From: Phytophthora colocasiae
Lineage: Eukaryota; Oomycota; Peronosporomycetes; Peronosporales; Peronosporaceae
DNA length: 64,000 nucleotides
Assembly (NCBI GenBank): GCA_018806915.1
Contig: JAGKQI010000009.1
Span: 310,001 to 374,000, forward strand
Direction of reading: 5' to 3'
Shown here in pieces: positions 11,172-23,700 of this stretch; position 1 is the first letter of the stretch, and each line of letters begins with the position of its first letter. Below the pieces are notes generated by a model. The model saw nothing but the letters and a program-made list of their open reading frames with translations. It was not told where the DNA came from and did not search any database. The translations under genes and the position numbers were made by a program.

Positions 11172-14100
11172 ATGGGCTCCCCATCGGCTTCTACTACTGA
11201 CGACGCCTCGGGCACTGGGCCTGCTTCGGCATCCGTAGCGTCGCGAGGTGGTGGTGACGGTGCTCCCTCATCACCTGGTGGCAGCTCAAGCGCCCCAGCC
11301 TCACAGTCGAGCGCGTCCGCCGCTCCGAAGCAGGGCGTCGATGCTGCTGACAGCGATAATAGCACGATCGTGCCTGACACGTCTACGGCCTCTGCCTCCA
11401 CGAATCCTTCTTCCGGCGTCTCAACTCCATTCCCTAGAGGACCGCACATCCTTTCCACTACTGAGGTGGATAGCCTGTTTGCGCCTGGGCAGCAACTGTT
11501 GGGCGACATGACTGCTGACGCCCCTTCCAACTGGGTGAACCCCGAGCCAACGCCTGAAGGACAGCCATTCTTGGTTGGCGTTCCGGCGCTCGCTGAAGAC
11601 TTTCGTGTGGGCAACCACATAGCGAACATATACGAGGGGCCAGGCGTTCTGGTGGGCCTCGAGGGCTTTACGGCGGCCGACATCTCGGAGCTTGAGCGCG
11701 TGATTCCTGACTTCACTGAAGGTCAGATGCTCGTTCCTCATGTGGACAGCCGTAACCGCTTGAGTCTTGAAGCGCACATGGGGTCCGTTGACGTCCTCCG
11801 GGAATTGGCGGCAATCCTCCTGCACCTCCCTCATCAGCGTCTCGCTGAGCGGGTGTACAAGACATCGGGTTATCTGAAGCAGATGGCTGGCGCGCACCGT
11901 CGGCTTCGACTCCAAGTGAAGTCCCAGGGCGGTGCATCTCTGGTGGACACGGCCGCTATCCAGAACGAGTCCGAAGATCTCAAGCGTCAGTGGGTCTTCA
12001 ACTGCCAATATTGGCGTCATGAAGTGTTGGACGCCCGGCGTACTGCCAGTGAGGTCGAAGATCGTGTGAATGCGGAGTCCAAGAGTCTCGCGTCGCACTA
12101 TCAGGACCAGATTGACGCCCTGGAATCCGAGAAGTCGGCCTTGGAAGAACGCCTGGAGGACTCTCAAGTGGAGATCCGGTTGCTGAAGGCTCGCCCCACG
12201 ACCACAGCCACTGACTCCTGGGGTTTTCTGGAGTACCTGTTTGAACACGGGGAGTTGAATGGCAGTTGGATGCGTTTTCGGGAGCTTCTGGTGAACTTCC
12301 AAGAAGGCAAGGCGCCGCCTGAAGACTGGGACACCATCATCAATGTGACTGCGATGGATCAGCGCAAGGCGGAAATCCCTGACTTCTCCAAGCGTCTGGC
12401 GAAAGTTCGCTTCAATCAAGCTGCGGAGGCCAAGAAATCGGCCAAAGTGCTGGATCTGACGAGTGCTGGCAGTGGTGTGAAGGTCTCCGGTGAACATGCG
12501 GGCGGCCCCGGGAAGTCAGGCACTCGCCCGGTGAACAAGTCTGGGTCGCCCACCAGGTCGACTAAATCTTCTGGTTCTCCGCCGCTCAAGCCTAATAGAC
12601 CTTCTGGGAAACATCGGGTTCGTGTCCCTCAGGATCGCCCCAAGAACTACACGCCTGGCATCGATTCGGTACGTCCGGCGAACGCCAAGTCTCCGGTGTC
12701 CAAGGACGCAGTTCATACCACGTTACCACCTGGAGTTGTCTGGGAAGAAGTCCGTCCAGACCTGCGCTCGGCTCTGCTCGCGGGCATTGCTTACGAGACT
12801 GCTATGAAATGGCTTCGCACGGACAAGCCTGCCCACAGCCTCTTCACGGGGCGCCCCTTGGTACAAATGCTAGTGAGCATGATGTACTGGCGCAAGCTGA
12901 ATCAGACCCCGTGGACCTCGTACGTCCCAGAGACGTACTACAAGATGGCTGAGGAGGAACTGCGCCGGCTTCAGAAGAACGATGTGGAGCCACCGGTCTG
13001 GGAGGCACTGGATGCTCACGTCCCATATCCCATCAGTGAGCCTGAGTCCACAGAGGATGACCCTCAGAAGGACCCGGACTTCAAAGAGTCTGGCGAACAA
13101 GAATCTGCATCCAGCGACAGCGAGTCTGACGACGAAAAATCAAGCGGCAACAGCGACGACTCTGACGACGATGAGTCTGATGGTCATTCGCACGCCGGTA
13201 ACAAGCGTCCACGGGACTACGAGTCCAGCGATTCAGATGACTCGGGTCCGATAATCCCCACCAAGAAATCCAAGCGGGGTAGTGTACACGAGACATCCCG
13301 ATCCAAGTCAGGCAGTCAGAAGTCCGGTGGCACCTCCACGTCAAGTCCCAAGAGCAGAAGTCCGGTGGTTCGCCCAAGTCGAGCTCCAAGGACAAGAAGT
13401 CTCAAGACTCCAAGTCGCCTAAGAGTTCTTCGGGCAACCGACCTTCTGGCAAACTCCGGAAGTCAAGTCTGGTGTCCAAGTCGTACAAGTCGCTGACACC
13501 AAAGGAATTGCTGACAATCGAGGCCCCGGACACACATTGTTCGTCATGGCTGTACTACGGTATCCCGGTCCAGCCAACCAGTGACACTAAGACGGCCATC
13601 GGGCAGACTCCCGGGTTTCCAGACTTCGAGCCCCACAGACACAGTCTGGCACGCCTGAAGAAACGCTGGAATTCCAAGAAATATCAAGCCCTGCTGGACG
13701 AAGTGCCAGCGCCCTGGGACGTCATGTACCAGAACCGTCGGACCGAACTGTACTTTCACCGGCGCTGTCCCTTGGTTCAGGCGGACATCGAAGAACTCGC
13801 GTCTCTCATGCGCAAGCACGCCCAATCGCTGTGGGAACGCACTCACTGGGTAATCATGGATCCCGACGAGGACCTGCTGTCCGGTGAACAGCACAAGGAA
13901 CGTGGGCTCCGACGTGCATCTTTGCTGCGCCAATATCGAGGGACAGTATCCAAGATTCTGAAGCACAAGGATTTCCCGGAGACGCTCATGTTCGAGCCTG
14001 GTATCTGGAAGGTCCCGGACAAAAATTGCCCATGGATCTGGCAGGACCCACGTGCACGTGACATCGGAGGTCCCAAGTGCCTGAGCTTGCGCAAGCAACT

Positions 14101-14248
14101 CGAAGCTATCGACTCAGCGGAACCGGCGCGCACGCAGTGGGCCTCAGCGTCTGCCGACAAGGACTGGATGCAATACGTGCCATCCGACCTCCGGAAAGAA
14201 GCTCTGACGCCCGCTGAACGCGCCGAAAATCCTGTCTCTCTGAAGTAA
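11172..14248 (+). pseudogene. Element B opposite-strand ORF (antisense to gag-pol), frameshifted
   Basis: I do not recognise this family. Start chosen at MGSPSASTTDD, which aligns with the C copy. The N-terminus is Ser/Ala-rich. A helical, coiled-coil-like region (about 11770-12190) is followed by a Ser/Lys-rich linker and a conserved block at 12720-13020 with W-E-x-x-R-x-D-L, MLVSMMYWRKL and YYKMAEEEL. Then come an Asp/Ser/Glu tract at 13040-13260, basic patches NKRPRDY and PTKKSKRGS (possible nuclear signals), and a conserved C-terminal domain from LTPKELL (13496) to 14248. A one-base frameshift near 13320-13360 joins the two frames. The same blocks occur in order in the C copy at 33756-36524, so this was a real protein. 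It is encoded opposite to gag-pol, between pol and the 3' LTR. Confidence 0.82.
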
Positions 14249-14632
14249 GTACGCCAGAAGTCTGGTGTACTCTTCGCGACATCTCCGGGGAACTACACTT
14301 CTTCTTCCAGAGCAACTTAGTCGTCTGCATATCGTAGCGTAGCAACAATTCCAAATATAGTTCCCCGACGACCTTCTCCTTTAGCATCCTCATATGTCGT
14401 TCAGTAATCTTCTTCTCACAGCATCATCATAATCCACTCGTAAAATTCCATCATACACACACAACCACAAAATCATCTCCATACAAATTCACATAACAAT
14501 CCCCATCTCTGGGAGTCACGTATTCCTGAAATCACATTTCCGAAAGGCATGTCTCTCAGACACCTCATCTCAGAAATACATCGTCTGGTGAACAGTGATG
14601 TTCACCAGAGTTTTCAGAATAGGTTTTAGAGT
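14249..14632. other. Element B spacer between convergent ORFs
   Basis: AT-richer non-coding spacer where the plus-strand ORF and minus-strand pol converge. It holds one TCTGGTGTAC, one TCTGGTGAAC and one GTTCACCAGA. The equivalent C spacer (36525-36797) is also non-coding. Nothing else is seen. Confidence 0.7.
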
Positions 14633-17600
14633 TTAAACTCTGGGGTGATCGCCTCCAGCTTGCATTGCTTGGAAACGAGCTCGCGCTCGTGCGCTCTGAT
14701 TGAACTCATACAGTAAAGCGCCACAGTTCAGCTTTGACAAGGGTAGCCACTCTGTCTCGTCGTACCCCTTCCACTTGACCAGGTATTCGCGAAGTCTCTT
14801 GGAGGTCCTGGTACGTTTGCTCCACCGAGTGTCTAGTATCTTTTCCACTTCGTATTCATCATTCTCGGTGTCGGGCTCCCAACTGTCTTCTGGTAGCAGT
14901 GCTGCATCAAAGTCATCATCCTCATGGACATCGAGTTCCACAGTCGGTCTTCTGGGAAACAAGACTCTCGGCTTCAGGCGACTTATATGAACCCAGGGGT
15001 TCACACGATACCCGGTGTCCTCGACCTTCAGTTTCACACGGAAATCGTCCAACATCTCTTCAATCCGGAAAGGGCCATGCCACATGTGTGCGAGTTTCCG
15101 ACTCAACCCCGTTTGTACTTTTGGGATGTATAGCCACACGGCATCACCGACGGCAAATCCAGACTTCAGACGTTCCGACAACTCCTTCCACTTTCGGGTC
15201 TGTTCTTCGGAACGATCCCGCTTGGCCTTCTTCTGAAGTTCCTCAGCACAGGCTTGAGCGTAGCTGTAATCTCGTTGCATCTTCCGACGCCACTCATAAG
15301 CAGTGCGCTCTTGTACACCAGAAGGCTTTGGACCAAGCATCGCGGACACAGTCCCATGAGCATCCCATCCGTGCACCAGAAAAAATGGGGTTTCCAGACG
15401 GGTCGCGTCAAAGGAAGTGTTCAACGCGAACATCAGACGTTCGGCGTGGTCATCCCAGTCACTTTGATCAGCTTCGGCGATGTACGCCTTGATGGCGCGC
15501 ACGACCGTCTGAACAGACCGTTCTTGTTGGCCGTTCGCCTGGGGACGGTACGCCAGAGTCGCTCGCTGTCTGCTTCCCAGGAGGTCCCGGAAACACCTGA
15601 ACACTTCACTCATGAACCGAGGGTCTTGATCATGGCGTATCAGGGAACTAGCCCCGAAGTTCCGGAAGACACGTTCCTCGTAGGCCTCAGCGACATCTTG
15701 AGCCGTAGTAATACTCATAGGCTTGCACATCACATAACCTGAGAACATGTCTTGGAACAATAACAGGAACGTGTTGCCTCTGGCGGACTTTGGCATGTGC
15801 GTCACGAAATCCATGGACACCACTTCAAAAAGTCGACTGGGCTCGATGTTGCCGGGCGCCGGTCCAGGATTCGGGGGACGCCCCTTGCCGCTAGCACAGT
15901 CCATACACTCCTTGACGAACCTTTCCACATCAGCGTACATACCAATCCAGTAAAACTCGGAGCTCAGCTTCTCGAACGTACGCTTGATTCCCTGGTGAGC
16001 ACCCTGGTAATCCCCATGAGCATAATGCAGCATATCAGCATGCAAGTCTCTGGGAACCACAAGCCTGAGTTCATCGACCATGTCCCTCGGACGTTCTCTG
16101 GTAGCACGGCTGAGGCGGTACAGAACGTCTCTGGAATCTAAGATGAAATCATCGGCAATCCTGGCCAGCTTCCTCACTCGGGGTCGTGGTAGATCTCCCA
16201 CATCACCCTTAAGGAACTTGATGAGTTCTGCCAGATGAACATCTTGAGTCTGGTGAACTTTGATCCTCCGCCAGCGTTCTTCCTGAAATTCCAGTGAGCC
16301 CATAGGTTCACGGGCCTCTACGTCATCTGGTAGGTTTGCTTCTTCCTGATTGCGTGCACGAGTGATGGCAACAAGCACCTTGGCAGCATGAGGCAGGGGC
16401 GCAGACTCTGGCCCTAGGTCACCCATCTCCGGTGTACAATCGTGTTCACCAGAGGTCTGGTGAACATCGTCCGGGGCTGCAGAAGACACCCCTTTGGGAG
16501 GCTTCATCAACTTCTCTGGGATCTTGGACACCAGTTTCAGATGAGTCAGTTCGTCAGGATCTTGGACCTGCCAGGACTCGCCAAGAACGAGGGTCTTGGA
16601 CGTCAAATAGTCCGCTGCTTGATTGAACTCACGCTTCGCGTGCACTAGCTTCAGAGACTGGAACTTGATCTTCAGAGACTCAAACTCGGCCAATTTCTGC
16701 TGCAGGTTCGGCTGATTACAATTGATCAGACCTTGGGCCTGCTGGATGGCAATACGGGAGTCTCCGACAACCACCAAGTCTCGGATACCACGTTCCAAAG
16801 CCAACTTCAATCCATTGATCAGACCACAGTATTCTGAGTCATTCACAGTGACATCTTTCAGAGCGAACCCTTGGGCTTCCAGGATATTCCACCCCGGGAG
16901 CCTCCAGAGCGCACATCCGCAGCTTCCCAGGCGAGTGGATGTCTTGGCGGCACCATCAAAACTTAGAACACAACCTCGGTAATCAGCCTCTAGCATCTCC
17001 ACGCTAATGGGTGCTGGAGGTTTGACTCGCCCCTTGACGGGGATGAGGTTTTCAGAGACCTCATCGAGGTGTTCACGGGGTGTGATGCCCGCTCCAAGAA
17101 TAGCCGGGAGACCATCTTCATCTCGCTGGATCCTGCGAATCTCCAAGTTCCAGTGTGACAACTTCAATCCCCACTTCACGTTCCGACCATCAGCCGAACT
17201 GGATGACAGGAGCCATTTCAACACCGAATGTCTGGTGTACACCGTGATCACGGGACTCGTGTTTACCAGAGCCCGAAAGTTCTCCAGAACCCTGAGGATA
17301 GCTATGACCTCTTTCTCTGCGATGTGATACCGGAGTTCTGCCTCATTCAGCACACGTCCAGTGAACCGTACGGGGTGTATCACTCCATCGTACTCCTGTC
17401 CCAAGACGGCTGAAGCAGCCCACGGGTTCGCATGAGGTATAATAACAAAGGGTCTGGTGCGATCTGGGTGTCTGAGGAGCGGTGTCGAGACAATCTTGCG
17501 CTTCAGAATCTCAAAGGCTTCCTTAGCTCGAGCCAAATCTCGACCAGCACGAATCTGTTCATCAGACAACTCGTAGAGCACAGCAGCGATCACCGGTAAG

Positions 17601-20269
17601 TCTTCGATAAACTTGTTGTAATAATTCAGACTTCCCATGAAACTCTGTACTCCCTTGAGTGTCGACGGGAACGGCAATTCTTCCACTCCCTTGACGATCT
17701 TCGGCGTGGCTCTCAGTCCTTCAGCACTGATCTCGTGCGACAGATAAGGAATCGTCAGCTTCCCGAACTCGCTCTTAAGCAAGCTCACAGAAATGTTCCA
17801 GTATCTGAGTCTGAAAAGCAAGGCGTTCAGGTCTTCACAAAGTTGATCCCAGGTGGGTGCCCCATGAGCAATGTCGTCAATGTAGGAACTTCGACCGAGT
17901 ACCGGTCCCATGAAGGACGGGACTGGTATGTTCCTCTGAAAGACAGTCATTTGGTCGGTGAGCACCGGAACCTCTGGCATGTGTTCATCAGAGTTCTGAA
18001 GTTGTTCACCAGACATCAGACCATGTACGTCAGAGTTCTGGGGTTCTAACTTCAGGAATTCCAGCACATCGGAGTCGACCTCAGCTTCCTCTTCAGGTGA
18101 CAATCGCACGAACCCCTACAGGCAGTTATCCAGCATAGCCTGGTACACCAGAGGGGCGTTCTTCAGACCGAAGGGCATTCTTACCCACTGGAAATGTCCA
18201 AATGGGCAGATGAACGCTGAGACCAGCCTTGCACGCTCCGTCATTCGAATAGCCCAAAAACCACTCGCCATATCCAGACTCATAAACCACAGTGCTGCCT
18301 CAAAACCAATCAACAGATCGTCTATCAGGGGCAACGGATAACGCGACAACTGGATAAAACCATTCACCACTCGATAATCAATACACATGCGTATGTCCAC
18401 ACCATTCTTCTTGAGGACAATCACAATTGGTGATGCCCAAGGCGAAGTTGAGTACTCGATGAGTCCGGTCTCCAGGAGTTTCTTCAGAAGTTCGTACACC
18501 TTGATCATCAGGTGAGGGGCAACGGACCTCGGACGTTGGGCAACAGGTTTAGCGTCTCCCACATCCAAGTCACAGACCACGCCCCTTGCCGGGGCAGGTG
18601 CGGCGTTGCCGTCTCCCAGAAAGATTTTCCGATGATACTTCAGAATGTCCCTGAGTTTCTTCTCCATCTCCGGCGTTGTTTTCCCGGGTACTCCGACGTC
18701 AGCCTTGTCGATATCACATTCGGGAGTCAGGTCTTCGAATTCAGGTAGCATAACCAAATGGTCACGTAATTGAGAGAGTAGCTCTGTTCCTTCCCGTATG
18801 TAGACACCGGGTTCCAGATCCAATTCCTCATTCGTGACTCGCATGCACCGCTCGTACTCGGCTCGGAGCTTTTCCACAGGGGTGCCTGGCATACTCTGGA
18901 TTGGGATGTCCCATGAACAGTCTGTCGGATCCTCATCTCCCATGGACAGTTCACCAGAAACACTCAGGGTGACTTCATCCTCGACCATGTTACTCGGAAT
19001 CCCAGATGTGGTCCCGGAGTCTGTCGGAGTCTTTTTCTCTGATGGCAATCCCAGATCTCCGGTGTCCACAGCGGTATCTCGGGTCTCCTCTTTTCCGGCA
19101 TCCACCCAGTCATCTGTCTGCGTAGCCACATCCAAAGCGAAACGAACTCGTTTTGTTCGTGGGACCGAAGTAGGCCTCACGAACTGTACTCGAGCATTAT
19201 CCAGCCTCGGGCGCTGTAAGATCTTAGTGTGCCACGGGTATACCGGATGATCCACACACGGAGGCTGAGGTATCAAATCCTCCAAGTCAGCTTCGGCCTT
19301 CAGACGTCTCTTCGTCTCTGGTGACGGAGTGTTCTCCAGAATCAAAACTTCCCAGTCGCGGTAGGCTGCAGAGCCTGGCCGTACAAAGCGACCATGTCGT
19401 GGGAAAAATCCATACTCCACAATCCTTGCAACATCCGAAAATTCATTCACCCAAGTATTCTTGTCAGAGATGTTCACCACGCGCACCGCTACAGGCCATG
19501 ACCGGGCTGCATAAATCAGTTGGGTCACCCAACGGTCTCCGCGTCCCGCCCACACAACTTCTCGTTGCGGGTTCGTCGGACCATAGTCAATGCGAACAAC
19601 AAATTCTTCACCCGGCCTCAGGAGTACAGCTTCACTTGGTCTGACGGACCTGTTCCTGCCGATGTGATCACCAGGCTCCCAGCTGCACATCATTACCACG
19701 ACTTCGTCTGGCATAGATACCAGTCCCTCACGAACGCTGATCCTCAGACCAGCGGCGAACATGAATCCCATTCCTAATAGCACGTTTATACCTTCGCCGA
19801 TATTCGCAACCCAGACGTCAACAATGTAAACCACTCTCGGTAGAGTCAGCTTGATCTCAGCACTGGCACCAATGTACGTCGGAACACCTCCCATCCCAGA
19901 CACCCTTGTTTGTTTGTGTGACTAAAGCCTGAGTCCGAGCTTACGCGCAAAGTCGTAACTCAGGATGTTGATAGTCGCACCGGTGTCGAGGAGAATCTTG
20001 GTCCGATGATCATTGACGGCGCCATGCACCATAACCACATCACGCTTTGCAGGATCAGGGTAGTGATCCTCCCACCAGCCATAACATTCTCCGTCTTTCA
20101 GACGAAACTGGATTGTGTCGTCCGGAGGCGGTTCATTGTCTCTCGGAAAGTCCGATGAACTGTTTCTCAGACGCGGAATTTCTGAAGACATGGCTGATTC
20201 TTGAGCTAAAGCGGTCATGCAATGTTGATTTTTAGGTTGGGTTGTTTTCAGCTCCGGTCCTACGTACAC
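14633..20269 (-). pseudogene. Element B Pol with two RNase H domains and chromodomain, two nonsense codons
   Basis: Read from high to low coordinates. Protease LLDTGATINIL lies near 19990. RT starts with SPWASPIVIVLKKNG near 18430 and has YIDD at 17873-17884. A first RNase H (about 17460-17180) has PHANPWAA where DAS is usual and YTRH where TDH is usual, so it has lost two catalytic Asp. A second, plant/archaeal-type RNase H (about 16980-16560) keeps its acidic residues (SFDGAAK, NDSEY, VVGDSR, NQAADYL). The integrase zinc motif (about 16040-15880), DDE core (about 15830-15480) and chromodomain REYLVKWKGYDETEWLP (about 14800-14740) follow. In-frame TAG codons at 19922-19924 and 18116-18118 replace sense codons of the C copy, the second one a Trp codon. 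Roughly 60 extra residues sit between the RT palm motif and YIDD. Confidence 0.9.
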
Positions 20270-20334
20270 TAGAACACATAACTCTGGGGGTGTGCCTTGC
20301 CCGGCGCGTTTCGGATCCCCATCCGACGGGCTTG

Positions 20335-20406
20335 CTAGTTTAACTGTTTCCCAGAGTCAGCCTCGTCACCCAGGAGTCTCTCCAGTAGGTGATCCGGCAG
20401 GTCCTT
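20335..20406 (-). pseudogene. Element B gag C-terminal remnant
   Basis: The last 23 codons of gag (ending DEADSGKQLN, stop 20335-20337) align with the end of the element C gag (DTDSGEQQLN). The reading frame is cut at 20406, where the LTR of element D begins. The rest of gag and the 5' LTR are absent from the window. Confidence 0.75.
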
Positions 20407-20721
20407 CAGCAGCGAGCAGCAGATCTCCGGCGTGTATCGCCTGGGCATGAGGCCCCAGCGAATAGCAAGGCAAAGCACGCGCAGTGGACAAGCAAAGGCA
20501 AGGAGCAGTGACGGCAATGGACAAGCGGCACGTGGTGGCACGCGGCAACAGCCTAGACTGGCTGGGAGCGAGCGGCAACAACGATCATTGGAGGAGCAGT
20601 GGCAGGCCCAGGATGTGGATCTGTTCCTGCCAGCGGCTCGTAGGTAGGAATGTAAGTCTGAACCTAGCTCTAATGTTAATCTCACTTCGCAATTGACCTT
20701 AACGAGCTCAAGACACTACAA
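20407..20721 (+). repeat. Element D 5' LTR
   Basis: 315 bp, identical by eye to 25611-25925. It starts CAGCAGCGAGCAG and ends CACTACAA. A TG...CA subset would be TGTATCGCC (20433) to CTACA (20720). No tRNA-like TGG primer site follows the repeat. Confidence 0.88.
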
Positions 20722-20749
20722 AGAATTCTTTAGTGAACTTTAGCTGACC

Positions 20750-23700
20750 ATGACACGCAACAACGAACTGGACGCTGATGGGGACGTCGAGATGTCCGTC
20801 GCACCGCCGGTGTATGAGTTTATCAAGGCCCCTAAGTTGACCAAGTGGAGTCAACCGGCTCTGGTTGTGTTCAGGCGTGAACGTCAGCAGTATGAGACGA
20901 AGATCTGGGAGCGCTGCGTGACCACAGGCGAAGCACACGAAAATGTGTTGGTCACCGTGAAGAGCTCCATAGAACGGAAGGTTCTCGAGCACCTCGCTCA
21001 TTACGTCTTCAAGACCACGGTTTTTGCACTGACTGAAGAAGCCATTTGCCGGGAGATCGAACGCAAGGCTGGTAGCCTCATGAACGATCACGTGCCCGAC
21101 GTGGAGAAGATGTTCGGCGAGAATTTGAAGATGGATACATCTGAGAAGGATGTGGAGGCCCGAGTAGCGAATTACTTCATAGCTTTTGATAAGCTTGTGG
21201 AGGACAACGGCCTTGCAGCTTGGGTCGGCCGTGCAGAGGCTAATGACTCGGCTGGGCAGCAGCGACTGAAGATGCGATGCAAATTGTTAATGGCCAATCT
21301 GGCGCCGACGATGCTTCGTATGGACATTCAACGCTTGGCTGCCGTGACGCATCGTCATGTGAAGCAAGATGATGTGGCATTGTATGAATTGATAGTGAAG
21401 CGGGCGTCCATGCAGCAACACTATCATCAGATGCAGAACGATGTGAAGAAGTCAGGCTCAGAGAAGCCTAAGAATGGGTCGAGTGAGTCCAAAAACAAGG
21501 GCGGAAGCACCAAGCAGCAGCCTACCGTGAGTGTACCTAAGCGGAACGTGCCATCCAATGGAGGGGTGTCTTCTCCACCCTCAACGGGTTGCCTAGTGTG
21601 CAAGGGAAGCCACTGGATGAAGGACTGTCCGACGGCAACTGAAGAACAAAAGGCAGCAGCTCGGAAGACCTTTATTGAAAAAAAGAAAGGAAACGTTGAG
21701 CGTGCGAAGGCTGTCAAGAAGATTGCCGGCGATGGCGAGGATCGACGGATGTGCATCAACGGGGTACTGGATGTACCGTTCTGCCCTGATACTGGGGCGG
21801 ACAGTAACATCATTTCGAAGACGCTTATGGACGAGCTGCTTGGACTTGGTGCGCAGCTGGAGCTAAGCGAACTGTCACCAGCAGTGACAGTACAAGTGGC
21901 GGGAGGCACACAGGTGCTGTGCCGTAGTACTGCGACGTTGGATCTTCGGATTGAGACTGCTGCTGGACCCGTGAATCTACGCAGGGTGTCGTGCCTAGTC
22001 ATGGACGGTGCCGAGGACGAGTTCTTGCTTGGACGAAAGACAATGCAGGACATTGGGATTGACATCGATTGCCTCTTCGAGCAGCTCGCAAGTGGTGACC
22101 GTGTGAACGAAGCCGATGGAGATGATGTGACAGACGTAGGTGCGGAGCTGGTATTCACTGTGGATACGCATGAGATTCATGGGCACTTAGAACGAATGCT
22201 TCACGAAGCGAAGGAGGATGGCTTCGAGCCCTTGTTGTTGGATGACTTGCGCGTGTTAGTGTACGAGTATGCCGATGTTTGGCGTGTTCATATTGGGGCC
22301 GATCCACCAGCAGATGTGGAACCTCTGGTCGCACAGCTTCGGCCTGGTGCGCAACCATATCGTAGCGGTACTCGGAAGTACCCGGAACCACAGCGCAAGT
22401 TCCTTCGAGGATTCGTTAAGGAGCTGGTGGAGAATGGGCTGGTAAAGCGGAACAATGCGAGTCGATGGGCTTGTCCAGCTCTCCCTGTCAGGAAGCCACA
22501 TAGTGAGGACTTCCGGTGTACCATGGACTATCGTCCTGCTAATCGGTGGACGGTGGCTCTGGCAGGTGCAACCCCAAATCTCGCTGTGGTGGTTCAGAAT
22601 GTCAAGGGCTCCTACGCGTTTGGGTTGTTCGACCTTTTCAAGGGATTTTGGCAGCTTCCTCTGCATCCAGACAGCCAGGAACTCTACAGCTTTGTAACTG
22701 AGGACGGGGTGTTTACCCCAACGAGAGTCCCCCAAGGGGCTAGTGATTCTGCCACGCACTTTCAACTTCAGATGCAGGATTGTTTCCGCGAGCTGCTGTA
22801 TGACAACCTCCTTGTTTGGATCGACGACTTGTTGTTATTTGCCAAGACACCTGAGGAATATTTGTCGAAACTGCGGGAGTTCTTTGCAGTACTGCGCGCC
22901 CGCAGGTTGAAGCTCAACGCAAGGAAGTGTGTGCTTTTTCGTAAGCAGGTAACTTGGTGTGGTAAAGTTGTGGACGGTGACGGCATTAGACACTCACCGG
23001 AACGGCTCCAAGCGCTCGTGAGTCTGCCTCTGCCTCCTACGGCTGCAGCTCTCCAGCAGTTTTTGTGTGCAGCTAATTGGCTGCGGGATTCGATGGTGGA
23101 CTACGCACGAACCGTGCACCCGCTGCAGAGGATGCTTGAGCAGATAATGGCACAGCGTGGACGGCGTAAGAGCCAATTGGCAAGCGTTGATATATCGTGG
23201 ACTGAAGAGGACAAAGTTGCTTTTCGAGCGGTAGTGGATTTGCTTACGACCTCGAACAAACAGTACTTCGCCGACAAGGATGCTCGCGTCTGTCTTTTGA
23301 CTGACGCGTCCAACACAGGATGGGCTATTGTGGTTTCTCAGGTACATCATTGGGAGGAAGGAAAGCCTGTAGCAGAGCAGGCGCATGAACTCTTGGTGTG
23401 CCGTGGAGGTCAGTTCACTGGTTCACAGCTCAACTGGTCGATCGTTGAGAAGGAGGCGTATCCGGTGGTACGTGCCTGTGCTGACTTGGCATATTTGCTG
23501 GACCGAGAGAACGGTATCTACATCTATTGTGACCATGCCAATCTCGTGTATATCTTTGCTCCTGACAAGACCGTGAAACCTCATCTTCGCGGCAAGCTGC
23601 AGCGCTGGGCGTTGCAAATGGTCGGAGTTCGCTACGAGATCGAGCACATTACCGGCGATGACAACGTGTGGGCCGATCTAGTGTCCCGTTGGGGACAGCC

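Larger units (their letters stand above)
1627..20406 (-). mobile_element. Element B: ambisense dual-RNase H Ty3/gypsy retrotransposon, nested and truncated
   Basis: Element B is read as 3' LTR (about 1627-3710), opposite-strand ORF (11172-14248, plus), pol (14633-20269, minus) and the last codons of gag (20335-20406, minus). Element A with its GCCAC duplication interrupts it at 3711-11123. Layout and protein order match element C at 31793-48373, which serves as the reference. The 5' LTR and almost all of gag are missing, because at 20406 the sequence changes abruptly into the LTR of element D and gag does not resume beyond D. The copy is dead: one frameshift in the plus-strand ORF and two in-frame TAG codons in pol. 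The left boundary is approximate since no second LTR exists to compare. Confidence 0.82.

Noticed and set aside
11421..12497. Minus-strand ORF of 358 codons opposite the B antisense ORF
   Set aside because: It mirrors a conserved plus-strand protein, and its translation shows no domain. The matching region of C has no equivalent frame.
13085..13260. Secreted effector or low-complexity host gene within element B
   Set aside because: The Ser/Asp-rich tract is part of the antisense ORF, and the protein has no signal peptide or RxLR-type motif.
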